In this document: positions 22,401 through 34,296 of the stretch, piece by piece
Position numbering within the stretch: the first letter of the stretch is position 1
Layout: each line of letters starts with the position of its first letter
Source: Anaeramoeba flamelloides
Lineage: Eukaryota; Metamonada; Anaeramoebidae
Reading direction: 5' to 3'
DNA length: 64,000 bases
Assembly (NCBI GenBank): GCA_027625915.1
Contig: JANTQA010000032.1
Coordinates: 10,354,001-10,418,000 of the forward strand
Notes under the pieces: model-generated
Database searches by the model: none
The model's input: only the letters and a program-made list of their open reading frames with translations
What the model was told of the DNA's origin: nothing
Made by a program: the position numbers and the translations under genes

Positions 22401-25400
22401 ATTTTTCAATCTTGGTTAAATACAAAAAAAAAATCTTCTATTCTATATTATTATAAAATTTTATGGTTTGCTAATTTTTTAAAAAAAATTCCTTATGTGA
22501 TAACATTTGAAAAAAATTTTGTTATAATGAAACAAATTCTAAAATTCAAAACAAATATTACAAAGAATGAAGATAGAATTTAATAATAATTTAAAATAGT
22601 CCTGTCTTTTGGTTTCTACATGCTTAGAAATTCATGATCCATAAAAAATCTGAAAAATTTTAATAAAATTATTGATCGTTCATAATGCTTATGAGTAAAA
22701 AATTCAAATTTTAATTTTTTCTATAATTGAAATTTTTGGTCTAAAATAAAATGTCAAGGTTTGTGACAGGCTATTATTTGATCATAAAATCCTGTTTTGA
22801 AAGCAAAGTATGAGATAAAATAATGACTTTTCTGTTGATCATAGATTTCAGGGTACGTTTGGAACGGTTGTATTATTATTATTACTAAAGCCATTTTCAA
22901 AAAGTAAAAACTAAAAATATTAATTATTTTTCACCAAAAGGTTAGATTTGAAAGGTTAAAGATTTATGTGGATACTCCTTTAAAATTTTGGAGTATCGCA
23001 CTCTAATTCTCATAATAATCTTAAAAATGATGTAAGCTTAATTTCAAAAATAGGGGCAGATTTTTCATCAGAAAAAATAATTGTTTTTTTTTTTTTTTTG
23101 AATAATAATGTATTTTACGAAATTGTTTAGATATAATAGTCAATAACGATTAATAAATAATAATATAGTGTAATCATTTTATTTTTTGAAAGACAACTGA
23201 AAAAAGAAAATAATAATAATAAAAAACTTTGTCACTAATTTTGAAATTTGGCTTATAAGATATTTCCTAAAAAAGAGTGGCAAATTTATTTTAAAATATC
23301 TTTATTAAATCGAATCCTCATAAAACTACTTAAATATACAATATTATTAACAATCATTTTTTTAATTCTTAATAATAATTCAATTTGTTAGTATGTTATT
23401 ACATCAATAAAAGATATTAAATTTTCTGTTCTCGATTTTATATGTGATATTTTAAAGTGTGAAAACTGGTTATTATTTTTTTCTTTTTGATCGAAAAAAT
23501 TATTTTCAAAGGAGAATTAACTTCGACAACATTACCAATAGAATAAAAAACATGAAACTACATTTGATTGTTTAAAAAATTGTTTGTACCCTTTTCCATT
23601 TTCATTTTTTTTATTGAAATTGATCTTAATCTATTTTCTCAAAAAAAGTGCAATTTTTTTTTTTTCATTTTTTAGCAAATATTTTAATATGTTTTGAAAT
23701 TAATACGGTATATGCGGATTCAATCAATGTTAATATTTCACTTAATTTGGTATTGCCAATTTACAAATAGGTCCACTAACAAAGAGGATTTTTTATAAAA
23801 TCAAAAAAAAGGCAATGTCACACTTTTTTGGAAAGATCTTCTCTAACTTAATGGTTTTAGAACATTTTCCTTTATTAATTATGTATTGTTGAAAAAACAA
23901 TCAATTACATAATATATATGATTGTCTAAATTAATTATTTTTTAAATAATCAAAAATTTAATCTAGTAATTGTTATTATTTTAAACCAAACACCCATTAA
24001 CTGAAACGAAGTTTACTAATACAAATATGAGAATACTTGTAATTCCAAAGATTTGATAAAGATAATAGCAAAATAATTAATATAATATCACACATTTACA
24101 GAAGCGTCATTGAATTATCAGATTTGATTTGCTGAAAATGAATCATAAAAACAAAGAAAATTAAAAAGTATTTCCAAATAAAAAGATTTATAAAGAAATT
24201 CAATTCTTGGTTGTGATTTTATTATGAAATCAAAATTTATTCTTTTTACTTTTAATTTTAGGTGGCTCTGTATCTGATGTTAATAAAATGCGGTTATGTT
24301 TAAAATCAAAATGGGAACCATGGGCATCAACTTTTGTCAGTACGCGTGATCCAGAGGGTGCAATTAAATCGTCCGATTCAGAATATGGATATGATAGGTT
24401 CCAAGTATTAAATGAGCCATCTAACATCATTTTCCCTCCTCTATATTTTGATCTAATGAAAGGATTGGATTATGGAAAGTTTCAAGACTTACCGTATCCA
24501 TTCTTAGTTTGGGAGCCGAACTTTCAAGATGCCATTGAATTAATTTTAGATTCCTATTTGGACGGAATAAAGCATCCCAAGGGCATTCGCTTCGCAATTA
24601 ATTTTGATCCCTTAACTTATCAGGTTTTCACGGCAAACCAAACGGGTCTAGGGTGGAACAATCAATTGTTATTAGGATACGACAAGCCATTAATGGTGGA
24701 CGTTTCAAGAAGTGGATCGCAGAGTGTTGACTTATTAATACTCGCAGAAAATCCAAATAAAAATTATGATCTAATTTTAGTCCAATCTTCACAAATTTTC
24801 AGACAAATTACCAGAGTCAAATTACTCGAACTTTCAACGCAGTCAGCATTTACTTCCTTTTCGTCTTCCCAATTAGATGAAAATACCCATTTAATGATGC
24901 TAGTGAAAGAAGATGGTGAATACCTGATCATGAAGCTGGATAAAGATCCGGATTCGTTAAAGTTAATTATGAAAAGCAAATTTCCAAATCTTCCATCTTA
25001 TACCGAGAAATTGTGTTCTGCAAAAATAATTGACTCAGAATATTTAATTGAAACATTCAAAAATGAGACGCATATTATCATTCAGACATTCAAATATAAT
25101 TTTGATTCTTCGTCCTATCAATTCACAATTACTCAATTAGGATCACCCATTTCGGTTTATAAAGAAATAGTTGGCGAAACAATTACAGATATTGATATTA
25201 GTGCAGAAATTGATTATCCAAATAATGGAGTGTCGTCGTCATTAATAATGAATTACTTTTTAATAATTTCAAATGAAAAAAAAAAAATTTATGCAATACT
25301 TGACGAAATTAATTTGAGCCAAGAACGATCTTTAAATTCACAAGAGCACGTTACTTTAAATCCATATTTTATAGGCTATGGCCAGCATGGCAATTCAGAT

Positions 25401-25826
25401 ATTATAAAAGATAAAAATGGACAAAGCTTCATTCTGTACACACACACACACGGAACATGTTGGAACAACGAACCAGATAATAAAAACGAAAATATATTAG
25501 TTTGCGATCAAGTTCCAGACTCTTACTCCAATATTATTAATTATGCATTCGGCACAATCCAAGATTGGAAATCATTCGTAGTCGATTCTGAAATTTTAAA
25601 CCCTTGCCATCAAAAATTGACAGTGGGTACATTTTCTTTAGGAGATTACCCTAAACCAATATTGCTCATAAGAGATGAAATAATTTATTTAGTAGTGGCT
25701 CATAGTGGTATACCATTCGGGTTTGTAGACACAACTGCATGTGGGTCTCCAAAAACTTTTGAAGGTATAATGTTGGACGGAATTAGACTTCCAAATTGGA
25801 CCATTTATAATCAAGATCAAATCTAA
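19466..25826 (+). CDS. Secreted protein of unknown function, two exons
   Basis: Exon 1 is 19466-20006 and exon 2 is 24262-25826 (701 aa). The donor CCAG|GTAAAC and acceptor TTTTAG|GTGG join in phase 1, giving ATPGGSVSDVNKM without a frame break. Residues 1-20 (MNISTFALFISILLCSCIC) are a signal peptide. The first third has WWKLDINY, VLTHNSP, YSTPGDLF, NWMTLVDQMMDYGKEII and SFIIDGSATP; after the junction come CLKSKWEPWAST and GYDRFQVLNEP. The overall pattern vaguely recalls TIM-barrel phosphodiesterases, but I cannot place it in a family. The C-terminal half has recurring strand-rich segments (TGLGWNNQLLLGYD, GYGQHGNSDIIKDKNGQSF, THTHGTCWNNE) that could be a beta-propeller-like lectin or enzyme scaffold. 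Paired Cys residues and NxT/NxS sites fit passage through the secretory route. No C-terminal membrane anchor. The gene model is confident; the function is not. Confidence 0.75.
20520..20830 (+). repeat. Intronic segment resembling the gene's 5' flank (19020-19340)
   Basis: The blocks TTTTTAGAATTTCTTTTTTA and the following AGAACTTTAAGAAACCA closely match TTTTTAGAATTTTTTTTTAA and AGAACTTTAAAAAACCA near 19090-19135; the similarity continues weakly for about 300 bp in the same order. One copy lies just upstream of exon 1, the other just downstream of it. Either a dispersed repeat or a local duplication around exon 1. Confidence 0.4.
22199..22380. mobile_element. Short inverted-repeat element (family Q)
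   Basis: The ends TTATGGTAGGTTTGAAATGG and (complement) TTATGGTAGGTTTGGAACTG enclose about 180 bp with no coding capacity. A related end (GGGTACGTTTGGAACGG) occurs at about 22851, so a second, damaged copy may follow. MITE-like by structure. Confidence 0.45.
23032..23257 (+). mobile_element. Short MITE-like repeat (family O), copy 1
   Basis: Ends GTAAGCTTAATTTCAAAAAT and the complement of TATAAGCCAAATTTCAAAAT. Matches 5661-5898 in the opposite orientation. Its right end overlaps the left end of the next element by a few bases (TTATAAG), suggesting insertion at or beside an existing element. Confidence 0.5.
23254..23841 (+). mobile_element. MITE-like element (family K), copy 1
   Basis: 588 bp, similar along its length to 55881-56475. 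The ends carry TAAGATATTTCCTAAAAAAG and its approximate complement near 23825-23841. Interior landmarks shared with the other copy include ATAATAATTCAATTT and TTTTTGATCGAAAAAA. No open frame. Confidence 0.6.
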
Positions 25827-26803
25827 TTCTGTAATTTTTGCAATCCAATATCATTAATTAATTTTTAGGATCTGATTTTTTTTTTAAAAAAAAAATAAAA
25901 ATAAAACAAAAAAATTATTTTTATTTGAAATTAATCTATTGATTTAGAGTATTTAGGATTTTTTTTTTGATTTTTTCGTGTTTTTTTGTTTTAATTACTG
26001 TTCTAATCTTTTTTTTTTTTAAATTATTATTTGGTATATTTTTTTTTGTTTTGAAAAATACATTATAAACTCCATTTCACTCAAAGGTTACCATCCAACA
26101 ATGAAAAAGTCACTTTATTTTTAAGAATCAACTAAAATTAGATTGTTTAGAAATAATAGAAATAATAAACTTCGTATTATAGTCGATAATCATAAAAGAA
26201 AAGCCTGAACAAACCATAAATTTCAAAAAAATAAAATGTTAAAAAAATTTTGGGGTCCTTTTCATTGGAACATCTGGTACAAAATTCTCAATTTCTTTAG
26301 GAAATTGAAATTGTTGACAATAAGATTTTTCACTTGTAAATGTATGAATTTTAAAAGAACTTGCAAAACCTAACTTTTCTTAATGCTAATTTGGAGTTTC
26401 AAACATTTTTTTTTTTAAATTTAATTGTAAAAAAAAAAAAAAAGTAAAAAGCAAAATACAAAAAAAAAAGTAAAAAGAAAAGCAAAAAGCAAAATGAGAA
26501 AAAAATATTTTAATAATCAACTAATTTAGAAAAAATGATTTTGATCTAAAAATTGAAATTTTCGTTTGAGAAGAATAATGAATTAAACTCAAAGAATATG
26601 TTCTATTTCTTCAATAAAACTGGGCCCTTTTGACTGAAAAAGAGTTTATTTAATTATTAATTTGTGAGAAATAAGTTGAGTTGAATCAAATAAACTTGAT
26701 CTAATTTGATAAAAAAAAGTAGTTAAATTTTAGAATTATTTTACAAAGGCTAATGTAGAAAAAAAAAGAAAAAAAAAAAACAATTAATATAATTTATTTT
26801 GAA
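25827..26803. other. Spacer between convergent genes, holding one MITE
   Basis: The secreted-protein gene and the RGS-RhoGEF-MORN gene end tail to tail here. The 977 bp contain the 3' UTRs of both, with AATAAAAATAAAA after the first stop, and a full family-E element at 26066-26648. Two-thirds of the gap is therefore transposon. Confidence 0.6.
26066..26648 (+). mobile_element. MITE-like element (family E), copy 1
   Basis: Begins TAAACTCCATTTCACTCAAA and ends with the complement of TAAACTCTTTTTCAGTCAAA, followed on the inside by GGGCCC. The same 580-bp unit recurs in reverse at 44426-45012 and 46420-46996, and related units lie at 40265 and 45005. TA at both edges suggests a Tc1/mariner-type target. 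Confidence 0.7.
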
Positions 26804-29800
26804 TTATAACCATAAATTATAAAATGTAGTCTCTGAAGGGGGTGTTATCCAAATAGAAGATATGTCGTTAATTTTATCAATTTGTTCAATTTTTGTAAAT
26901 AATTGATTTTGATTTGTTTTTTCAAATGTTGGTAAGCCATCTTTTTTAGAAACTAATTTATGATCAAAGCTTTTTTTCTTTTTCAAATTATAAACAAAAC
27001 CAGAATTGGCTTCAATTGTATCATTTTTCCACGTTGCAGAAATTTTTGATCCATTCTTAAATTGTACATTACCTTTCCCGAATTTTTTACCATTTTCCAT
27101 TTTGCCTTCATATTTGATTTTATTTATAATTTCATTTACTACATTGTCAACTGGGTAACCATTGGACCAATGAGCAGAAAGTTTTTGAATTAAATCATTA
27201 TTTTGTGTAAATTGAGTAACTTCCCAATTAAATTCTTTTTCTTCACTTCTCATTTTTCCCAAGGAATCCAAATTTGATACATCAATAAGATTTTTATATC
27301 TTCTGAAACAACCGTGTCCATTGGGAAGATCATTTTCCCATGATCCTTCATATACTATTTTATTAAAAATGAGAGTACCTTTTCCTGATCTTAAACCATT
27401 TTCGAAATTGCCAAAATAAATTTTATTTTTATTATACCATAAAATTCCTTTACCATGCTTAACATCTAATTCCCATTCCCCGACATATTTTTCGTGTTGT
27501 TGAAATAATTTGCCATATCCATGTCTCTATGAAGGAGGAATATTTTTTAGATTTTGATATGATTAAAAAAAAAAATAATAAAAATATAAATTAATTGCAT
27601 ATTTTGTGAAAAGTTATACTACTGTAATTTTTTTAAAAATTAAATAAAAAAAAATAAGTGATATAAACATAGAGTTTAATAAAATAAAGCTAAGTCAAAA
27701 ACAGTTTTGAAAAAAATTTGGAATATTTCTTGGCTTTGAAAATTTTTTCTTTCAAAATTTTTGGAATTTTTTGTTTTGTATTTTCCTTTTTAAATAAATT
27801 CAAATTATTGTAAACTAATTTTCATTTCAAAAAATTGTGATTCACTTTTTTTTTAGGTTTTGAAATTTTTTTTTTTTTACAATTTTTTACAAAATTGTAG
27901 GTTTTTTTTTTTTGTAAAAATTTAAAAAAGTGAATTATTAATAAGATTGATTAGTTAAATTGTTTTAAGGGTATTCTCTTTTTGATTATTATAAACACAC
28001 CAAAACCTGAAATTTTAAAAATTAAGACTCACACAAAAAAATAAATTGAAAAAAAAAAAATTATTCATTTAGTATTCAATAAGAAATAATTATTAAAATG
28101 GAAATTCTTTTAAATTTCATTGAGATATATGGGGTGAATATTTATGTTCAAACATTTTTTTTAAAATATTTTTCTCTCTCTAAAATTTATTAAACTTTTT
28201 CATGTTTAATAAAAAAATTCAAACCAGTTAATAACTCTTTTAATTTGAAAAAGAAGGTTCTTCGATAATTTTGTATTTAATTTCATGTAACATTGTTAAA
28301 CAAAGTAAAAGAAAATAATGATTTTTAGATCCAAAAGATCGTTTTACATATTAATCATTTATGAAAACAAAATTCTTTTCAAAAATCAACCCAATTTTCA
28401 AAAAAAAAAAAGGAAAATGAAAAGAATTTCAAAAGAAAAAGAAAAAGATAAAGAAAAAGAAAAAGATAAAGAAAAAGAAGAAAAAAAAGGAAAAGAAAAA
28501 GAATTCATCAGAATTTTTGGAAAAATAAATGATTAATTGAAAAAAAGGTAATTTTTTACTAGTTTTTTGAATATCTTGGCTCCATAAAATTCTCTTATAA
28601 AAAAAAAAGAATTTTTTATTTTAGTACATATATCTTTTTTTTTTTTTTTTGTTTCTTATAATTAATAAATTATATTAATTTTTAAATTTACCAAAATATT
28701 CAATAACTCAAAGTCAGTTTAAAACATTTTTCCCCTTCCCTTTCCCTTTTTTTTTTCTTTTTTCTTTTTTCTTTGACACTTGAAAAAATATTTTAAAAAA
28801 TTAGAAAGATATATTGTTTTTTTTAATAACACTTTTGTCTTTATCTTTTTTAAATTATAATAAGCATAAAAGTTAAGTTTGTTGAATGAATAATTATCGA
28901 TTGTTAAAATCATACACCTTCACACAAAAATCACCAGGAATATAGAAAAAAAAATAAAATACAAAAAAATAAAAAATTTCTTACCAATCCTTTATTCCAA
29001 TCACCTAAATATAAATCACCATTTTTATAAATCATTTTACCCTTCCCAGATTTTAAATCGTTTTCCCAACCGCCTATATAATTCGAACCATCATTTTCTT
29101 CAAAAATACCAAATCCATCTTTATAATTTAAATTAAAGTCCCCAGTGTATTGTGAACCTGATGGGTAGATGATATAGCCCTTGCCTTCAACAAAATTTTG
29201 AATGAAGGAACCACGAAAGGACAATCCCTTGAGGGTGGTATATTTCCCATAGCCATGTCTCATTCCATTTTTAAGAAATCCATCATATTTTGAGCCATCA
29301 TTAAAAATGATTTCGGATATCCCCTTTGGAGAATTTAATACCCAATTGGATTTAATTATATCTCCATTTGAAAAAATTAATTTCCCGTGGCCCATTTTCA
29401 TATTATTTTCAAACCCGCCTTCAAAAATTGTTCCACTGGGATAAATTAATTTACTGTTTTTATCGCACAGTTTACCTCCCTTAATTTCCCCAATGTATTT
29501 TATTTGGTTGTTAAAGAGTATCTGTGTCTTTTTGATTTCATTTTTCACATTGTTTTCTTCTTCATTTGATTTTTTATTGATACAGCCTTGGATTAATAAT
29601 AAAAATTTTGCCTTTTCTTCGATTGAAAAGGAAATTTCAATATTTGGTGAAATTACTTTGATTACATTATCTTGGATACCGGAATATTTTCCATCGCCTT
29701 CTTTGATATAGATCCCATTAATATCGGTTACTTGAAATAATGTATACATGACATTTGTATCATAACTATCAGATTGTTGATCATGATCCTTTTCCTTCCC

Positions 29801-32800
29801 CCTTTCCTTTTCCTTTTCCTTCCCCTTCCCCTTTTCCTTGTTTTTCTCCTTCCCTTTCTTTTTCTTCTTCTTCTTCTTTTGATTTTTCTTTCCTTTCCCC
29901 TTCCCCTTACTTTTGCCCATCACTTTCTTTCTTTTTATCTCCTTTTCGTTTTCGTTGCCTTTTACAGGATTTGTATTGCCTCCGTTCTCTTTTTCGTCTT
30001 TTTTAATTGCAATACACCAAGCTAATTGATTTTCAAATAAAAATAATAAAGATTCTAAACCATTATATTGTTTATTTTTTTGATAATTCATAATTTTAAT
30101 TTTTGAAGAAAAAACTAATTTCTTTAATTTTAAAAATCCAGACGTTTCCTTATCTAGTGCAGTTTTTAAAAGTGGGTTTTGCTCCGAGTAAGTCAATAAT
30201 GAATTTAAAATGGTCTCAGCTTTGATCAAATTTGGATAATCGGGGTGATGTTCAAGAGTGTTATCAAATAATTCCTTGATAATTTTTTTATAGCTTTCAA
30301 TCCTTCCAAGTGGTAAATGGATCGATGATAATAATTCTTTTTCGGTTTTATGGATTTGTTTCTTAAAAAAATTACTCTGCGCTTTTGATCGAAAGAATTT
30401 AACAATGAGCGATACAGCATCTTTATATAATAACAAATATTGACTATATACTTGGGTTAATTCCGAACTTGAATTAATAAATAATTCCCCGATTGAAACT
30501 TCATAATTAAAGGAATTTGATACTTTATTTAAAGTGCCACAGAAGTGTTTATGAAATGATATCAAATCTTTCCAATTTATGCAAATAACAGAATGCTCCT
30601 CTTTTGTAATATGACTGCCAACAGCTGCTTCAATTTCTAAATTCCTCAATACAGTCCGGTTAAATTTCAGTAATGTTTCCAAAAAATTATATTCACTTGA
30701 TAACAAATTTTGAAAGATCGTATTTCGTTGCTTTTTTGGGCCACGGGGAATGTGGCCATGATTAATCATTTTCCAATCATTTAATAAGGGAATTAAATAT
30801 TTTGATTTCAAAAATAATGGGAAATATGTATTACTTAATAATTCTTTGACTTCGTTATATGCACTCGTAAATAAATTACTTCGGAAAATTCTTTTTTCAT
30901 ATCTCGTCCGAATATCTTTAATCGTTTCTTCTTTTAATCTGACAGGAGTTAACCTTGAAAAATACTATATTTATTATAATTAAATATAATTTTGTTTATT
31001 AATAATAATAGAGAATTTTTTATTTCATAGTTAATTTCAGATCTATTTATCGCAAATGTTTTTTTTTTTTTTTTTTTTTTTTGAAATCTTAATTGGGTTA
31101 AAAATATTTTCAGTTAAATTACTCTGATTGAACCAGAAAATATTTTAAGATTTTTTATTTTTTTATTTTTTTATTTTTTATAATTTATTTTTTATTTTTG
31201 GGATTTGTGTTTAAGCCTTGGAATAAATGTGGTTTGAAATTTTTGGCTTAATTTTGGTCTTCTAAGTTTTCTTTTTCTTTCTTTTTTTCTTGTTCTAGCA
31301 ACACAAGAAAACATTGAAAAATAAAAAAGGGTAATAAAGTACAAAATAAATTAATAAAGAGAAAGAAAGACAAATGTATTATAATAAATTTATGTTTTCA
31401 AGAAGCATAAATTTAGGAAACAATGACTTGAGAGGATTTTATATTGATTAGATTTAAAAACATTTTTTATTACTTCATTTCTATTAAGATATTTCCAAAA
31501 AAGTATGGCTTTTTTTTTTATATTTCAAATAATATTTTCTTTTTAAGTATTTCTATTTGAAAATTGGTAATACAAAATTAAGCGGTATAGCAATAATAAC
31601 TGAAACAGTACCTATGATTTTTTGTGTTTCAAAATATTTTCATCAAAAATATGAAAAAAAAAAAAATGAAAGAAAAATTGTAACTTTTTTGCATGAAACG
31701 ATTCACCACTATACTCAATGAAAAATCTGTAAGATGTGAAGGAAAAAAATTTTCAAATGGATTTTTTTTGTAAAATCAGTTTTAATTGTAGGATGGTCGT
31801 GAAAATGATAGTTAAAAAAGGAACACTTCCAATTATTTTTTTACTGTATATTTACTGATCAATGAAGATATCTGAAATTGAAATTGTCCAAACTTGATTT
31901 CTACCTATTGTTAAAATCTTAAAGACAATTTCGAATGAATGGAAAAATCCTAGAATCAAAAAATCCAAAAAATTCAATTTTGCCAATGTTTACAACTAAA
32001 ATCTCGAATTTTGGGAAAATTGAACATTCTAAAATTTTGGTTTAATGTTTTGAATTTTATTTTGATTACAAGAATCAATCTAATTTTTGAACTTTGGTTT
32101 TTGTTTTGAAATGAAGAGAAAAAGATCATTAAAAAATAATTGAAAATGAGAGCGTTTACTATGATTTTTCAATTAAAACCGATTTGACAATTTTTTTCCA
32201 GAATGGTGATATGGTAAAAATCCAATTGATTTTTTAGACCAATAAAAAGGTTTTACCGTTTTGGAAAAAAAGTAAAACAGGAAAAAAAGTGAAACACGGT
32301 TTTTCAGTGGGAACATTACTAAAAATGAAAAGTAAAATCAATAAAAAGAAGAAACTAATTAACTTCAAATAATAACCCATTATATTATTTTCAATCAACC
32401 CAACAAATACAATTTAAATCTACTGATTTAACAAAATTGTTGGTGCAGTTTTGGAGATCCTAAAAATAGTCAATTTTTTGAATAAATTTTTAATAATTGA
32501 TCAATCAAAGAAAAGCCGGTACTAAAAGATAGTATTAAAAAAACTGTTATTGTGTTGAATCCTTCATTTTGTCTTTATTTATTTATTTATTCTTTTTTTA
32601 AATGATCTTACTTTGAATTTTCAGTAATTTTCCCAATTAAAAACCGTGTTTCACTTTTTTTCCACAATGTTTATAGGTTTTTCCTTGGATTCGAAATTTT
32701 ATCAAGATTAGACCTCTTTCAGAAAAAAAATCAATTCAAGAAAAAAGAAAAAAAAAACACCATTTTTCACACTTAAAAAATATCATCAAAAATTGTGATC

Positions 32801-34296
32801 ATAAACTTTGATATCTTTAATCAAAGTAATGTTTTATAAATAAACAAATTGAATTATTATTTATAATCAATTTATGATGAATATCAATTATGGATATTTA
32901 AATAGTAATATGAAAATCAAGTTTAATAAAGATATTTTAAAATAAATTTACCACACTTTCTTGGAAATAGCTTACTATTTTTTTCTTTTTTTTTTTTTTT
33001 TTTCTTATTTTTGAGAATGGTATTTCTTTTTCTGAAAGAAACAATCAAAAATAAATAAATATTGACATTAGAAAGTTTAATAACTTTTCATTTTCTTTTC
33101 TTTAATTTTCATTTTTATTTATTTTTTTATTTTCTTCCTTCAATTTTCAATAAAAATTTACTTCTTTTTTCAAGGTAACTTCTTTTTGACGATTTCAATT
33201 ATAATTCAATAATTTAAATGTTAAAATCCAATTAATTTATGATTAAATTTCAATTTTTTTCATTAAAATATCTCTTTAAAAAATAGCTTCAACACACATG
33301 TCTTTTTTGTCCTCAAGTGATCCTTAAAACTTTTTCAAAATGAAAAGTTTTCGTTAATCGGATTTTGTCACACTTTTAGTTTCAATCATATGTAACATTT
33401 TTTGAAAACAATTGAGTAACTGATTCATAAAATTAATTTAAAGATACAAAAAGAAGTGTGTTCTGTTCTTTTCATTAAACACCCAAGGATCGTTCAAGCA
33501 GACAATTGGGAAATTATTGTAATCAAAAAAAACTTTTGGTTAGGCTTGTTTTGTTCCATATATTCAAAAAACTTTTGGTGTGTTGGCATTTGATGTTTTT
33601 TTAAGAGAAAAATATTCTTGGGTTTACATTTTTTTTCGAGAATAACCTTTTATAAGCTTTGTTGAACAAAAATTTTAGAATACAATCTTTTTTTGTGTTT
33701 TAATTTAATCACAAATGTGAGTTAGGAAAAGTGGATTGATTAGAATTTTGAATTCTCGACTTTTGGATTATAAGCACAGCGTTTTTCTAATTTTGAGTTT
33801 TAAAATGGTTTTCAATTTAAGCACTATTTCTTGAACATTGGTAATTTGTGAATTTTTTTGATTCAAGAATTTCTCTTTAATTTGAAAAAGACCAAAACGA
33901 TAATAATAATTCTTGTTTGAGTAAAAGTTAAATGTTTGTGTCGTTTCTTTTTGTTTTATTTTTACCAACCGAATCAAAAGAAAAAAATGTCTTTTAAAAA
34001 ATAAATATTTCATTTTCAAAAAAGATCCAAGTCAATTTCTGGCTTTTTGATTAGTTGTTTTTAAAAAAAAAAATAAAAAGAACGGAAAGACAGACTTTTT
34101 CAAAAAGAACCCCACTAATAAGAGCACGTTCAACAGGATCTATAATATTTGCATAGTCATTTGCTAAAAGAAGAAAAGAAAGATTTTCTGCTATTTTGTA
34201 TTCTCTTAAAAATTCCTCAAAATAGACTAAAGCAATTTTGTGATTTAAAAGAAAGTCAAGATCAATTGTTGTTCCAAATTCATGAAGTTTTTCCAT
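26804..34296 (-). CDS. RGS-RhoGEF(DH-PH)-MORN repeat protein, three exons
   Basis: Exons (minus) 34296-34096, 30964-28985 and 27526-26804, all phase 0; 967 aa if Met 34296 is the start. RGS domain (about 15-130) is split by intron 1: LLNHKIALVYFEEFLREYK ... LFEK joins YFSRLTPVRLKEETIK ... YFPLFLKSKYL, exactly as in RGS boxes. DH domain about 143-333 (RNTIFQNLLSSEYNFLETL; helical to the end). PH-like domain about 343-548, with a Lys/Gly/Glu-rich insertion of about 80 residues in one loop. Then about 11 MORN repeats (about 553-830; YEGSWENDLPNGHG type), intron 2 falling inside one (DWNKGL|RHGYGK), and a C-terminal tail with one more MORN-like unit. Predicted role: Galpha-responsive activator of a Rho/Rac GTPase tethered to membrane by MORN repeats. 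A pyrimidine-rich acceptor-like tract ends just before Met 34296, so an upstream exon may exist. Confidence 0.85.
27527..28984 (-). other. 1.5-kb intron inside the MORN region
   Basis: On the minus strand the donor is TTG|GTAAGA (after 28985) and the acceptor CCTTCATAG (before 27526). Joining them restores a MORN repeat in phase 0. The intron holds a purine-rich tract on the plus strand at about 28386-28512 (GAAAAAGATAAA-type repeats); the plus-strand open frame over it is only low-complexity KEK and is rejected as a gene. Confidence 0.8.
30965..34095 (-). other. 3.1-kb intron splitting the RGS domain
   Basis: Donor after GAAAAA|GTCTGT (34096) and acceptor AATATAG (before 30964) on the minus strand, phase 0. 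Half of it is occupied by a long family-K element (31484-32975). A minus-strand open frame at 33768-34019 lies inside and is Lys/Phe-rich noise. Confidence 0.75.
31484..32975 (-). mobile_element. Long family-K element with internal foldback (copy 3)
   Basis: The ends TAAGATATTTCCAAAAAAGT (31484) and the complement of GTAAGCTATTTCCAAGAAAG (32975) match the two ends of the 590-bp copies, and the right 190 bp align with them in reverse. This copy is 1.49 kb because of about 900 bp of extra interior, including an inverted repeat of about 40 bp (32281-32320 against 32621-32662, core AAACCGTGTTTCACTTTTTT). The extra part is either a nested insertion or the longer ancestral form; no transposase frame is visible. 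Confidence 0.5.

Larger units (their letters stand above)
20007..24261 (+). other. 4.3-kb intron of the secreted-protein gene
   Basis: Bounded by GTAAAC and a pyrimidine-rich TTTTAATTTTAG. It contains a segment similar to the gene's own 5' flank (20520-20830), an inverted-repeat element (22199-22380) and two abutting elements (23032-23257 and 23254-23841). A stretch at about 20206-20300 is noticeably less AT-rich than its surroundings, but no RNA-gene motif could be assigned. Open frames inside (21632-21847 minus, 22398-22583 plus) are not protein-like. Confidence 0.65.

Noticed and set aside
28318-28536. Plus-strand KEK-rich frame in an intron of the RGS-RhoGEF-MORN gene
   Set aside because: Pure low complexity from a purine repeat, with no conserved segment on either side.
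29755-30025. Two plus-strand Pro/Ser/Phe/Leu-rich frames inside the RhoGEF exon
   Set aside because: They are shadows of the Lys/Gly-rich coding insertion on the minus strand, whose flanking sequence is clearly PH and MORN.
33768-34019. 83-codon minus-strand frame near the RGS exon
   Set aside because: Falls after the phase-consistent donor of the RGS exon, so it is intronic; Lys/Phe-rich without motifs.
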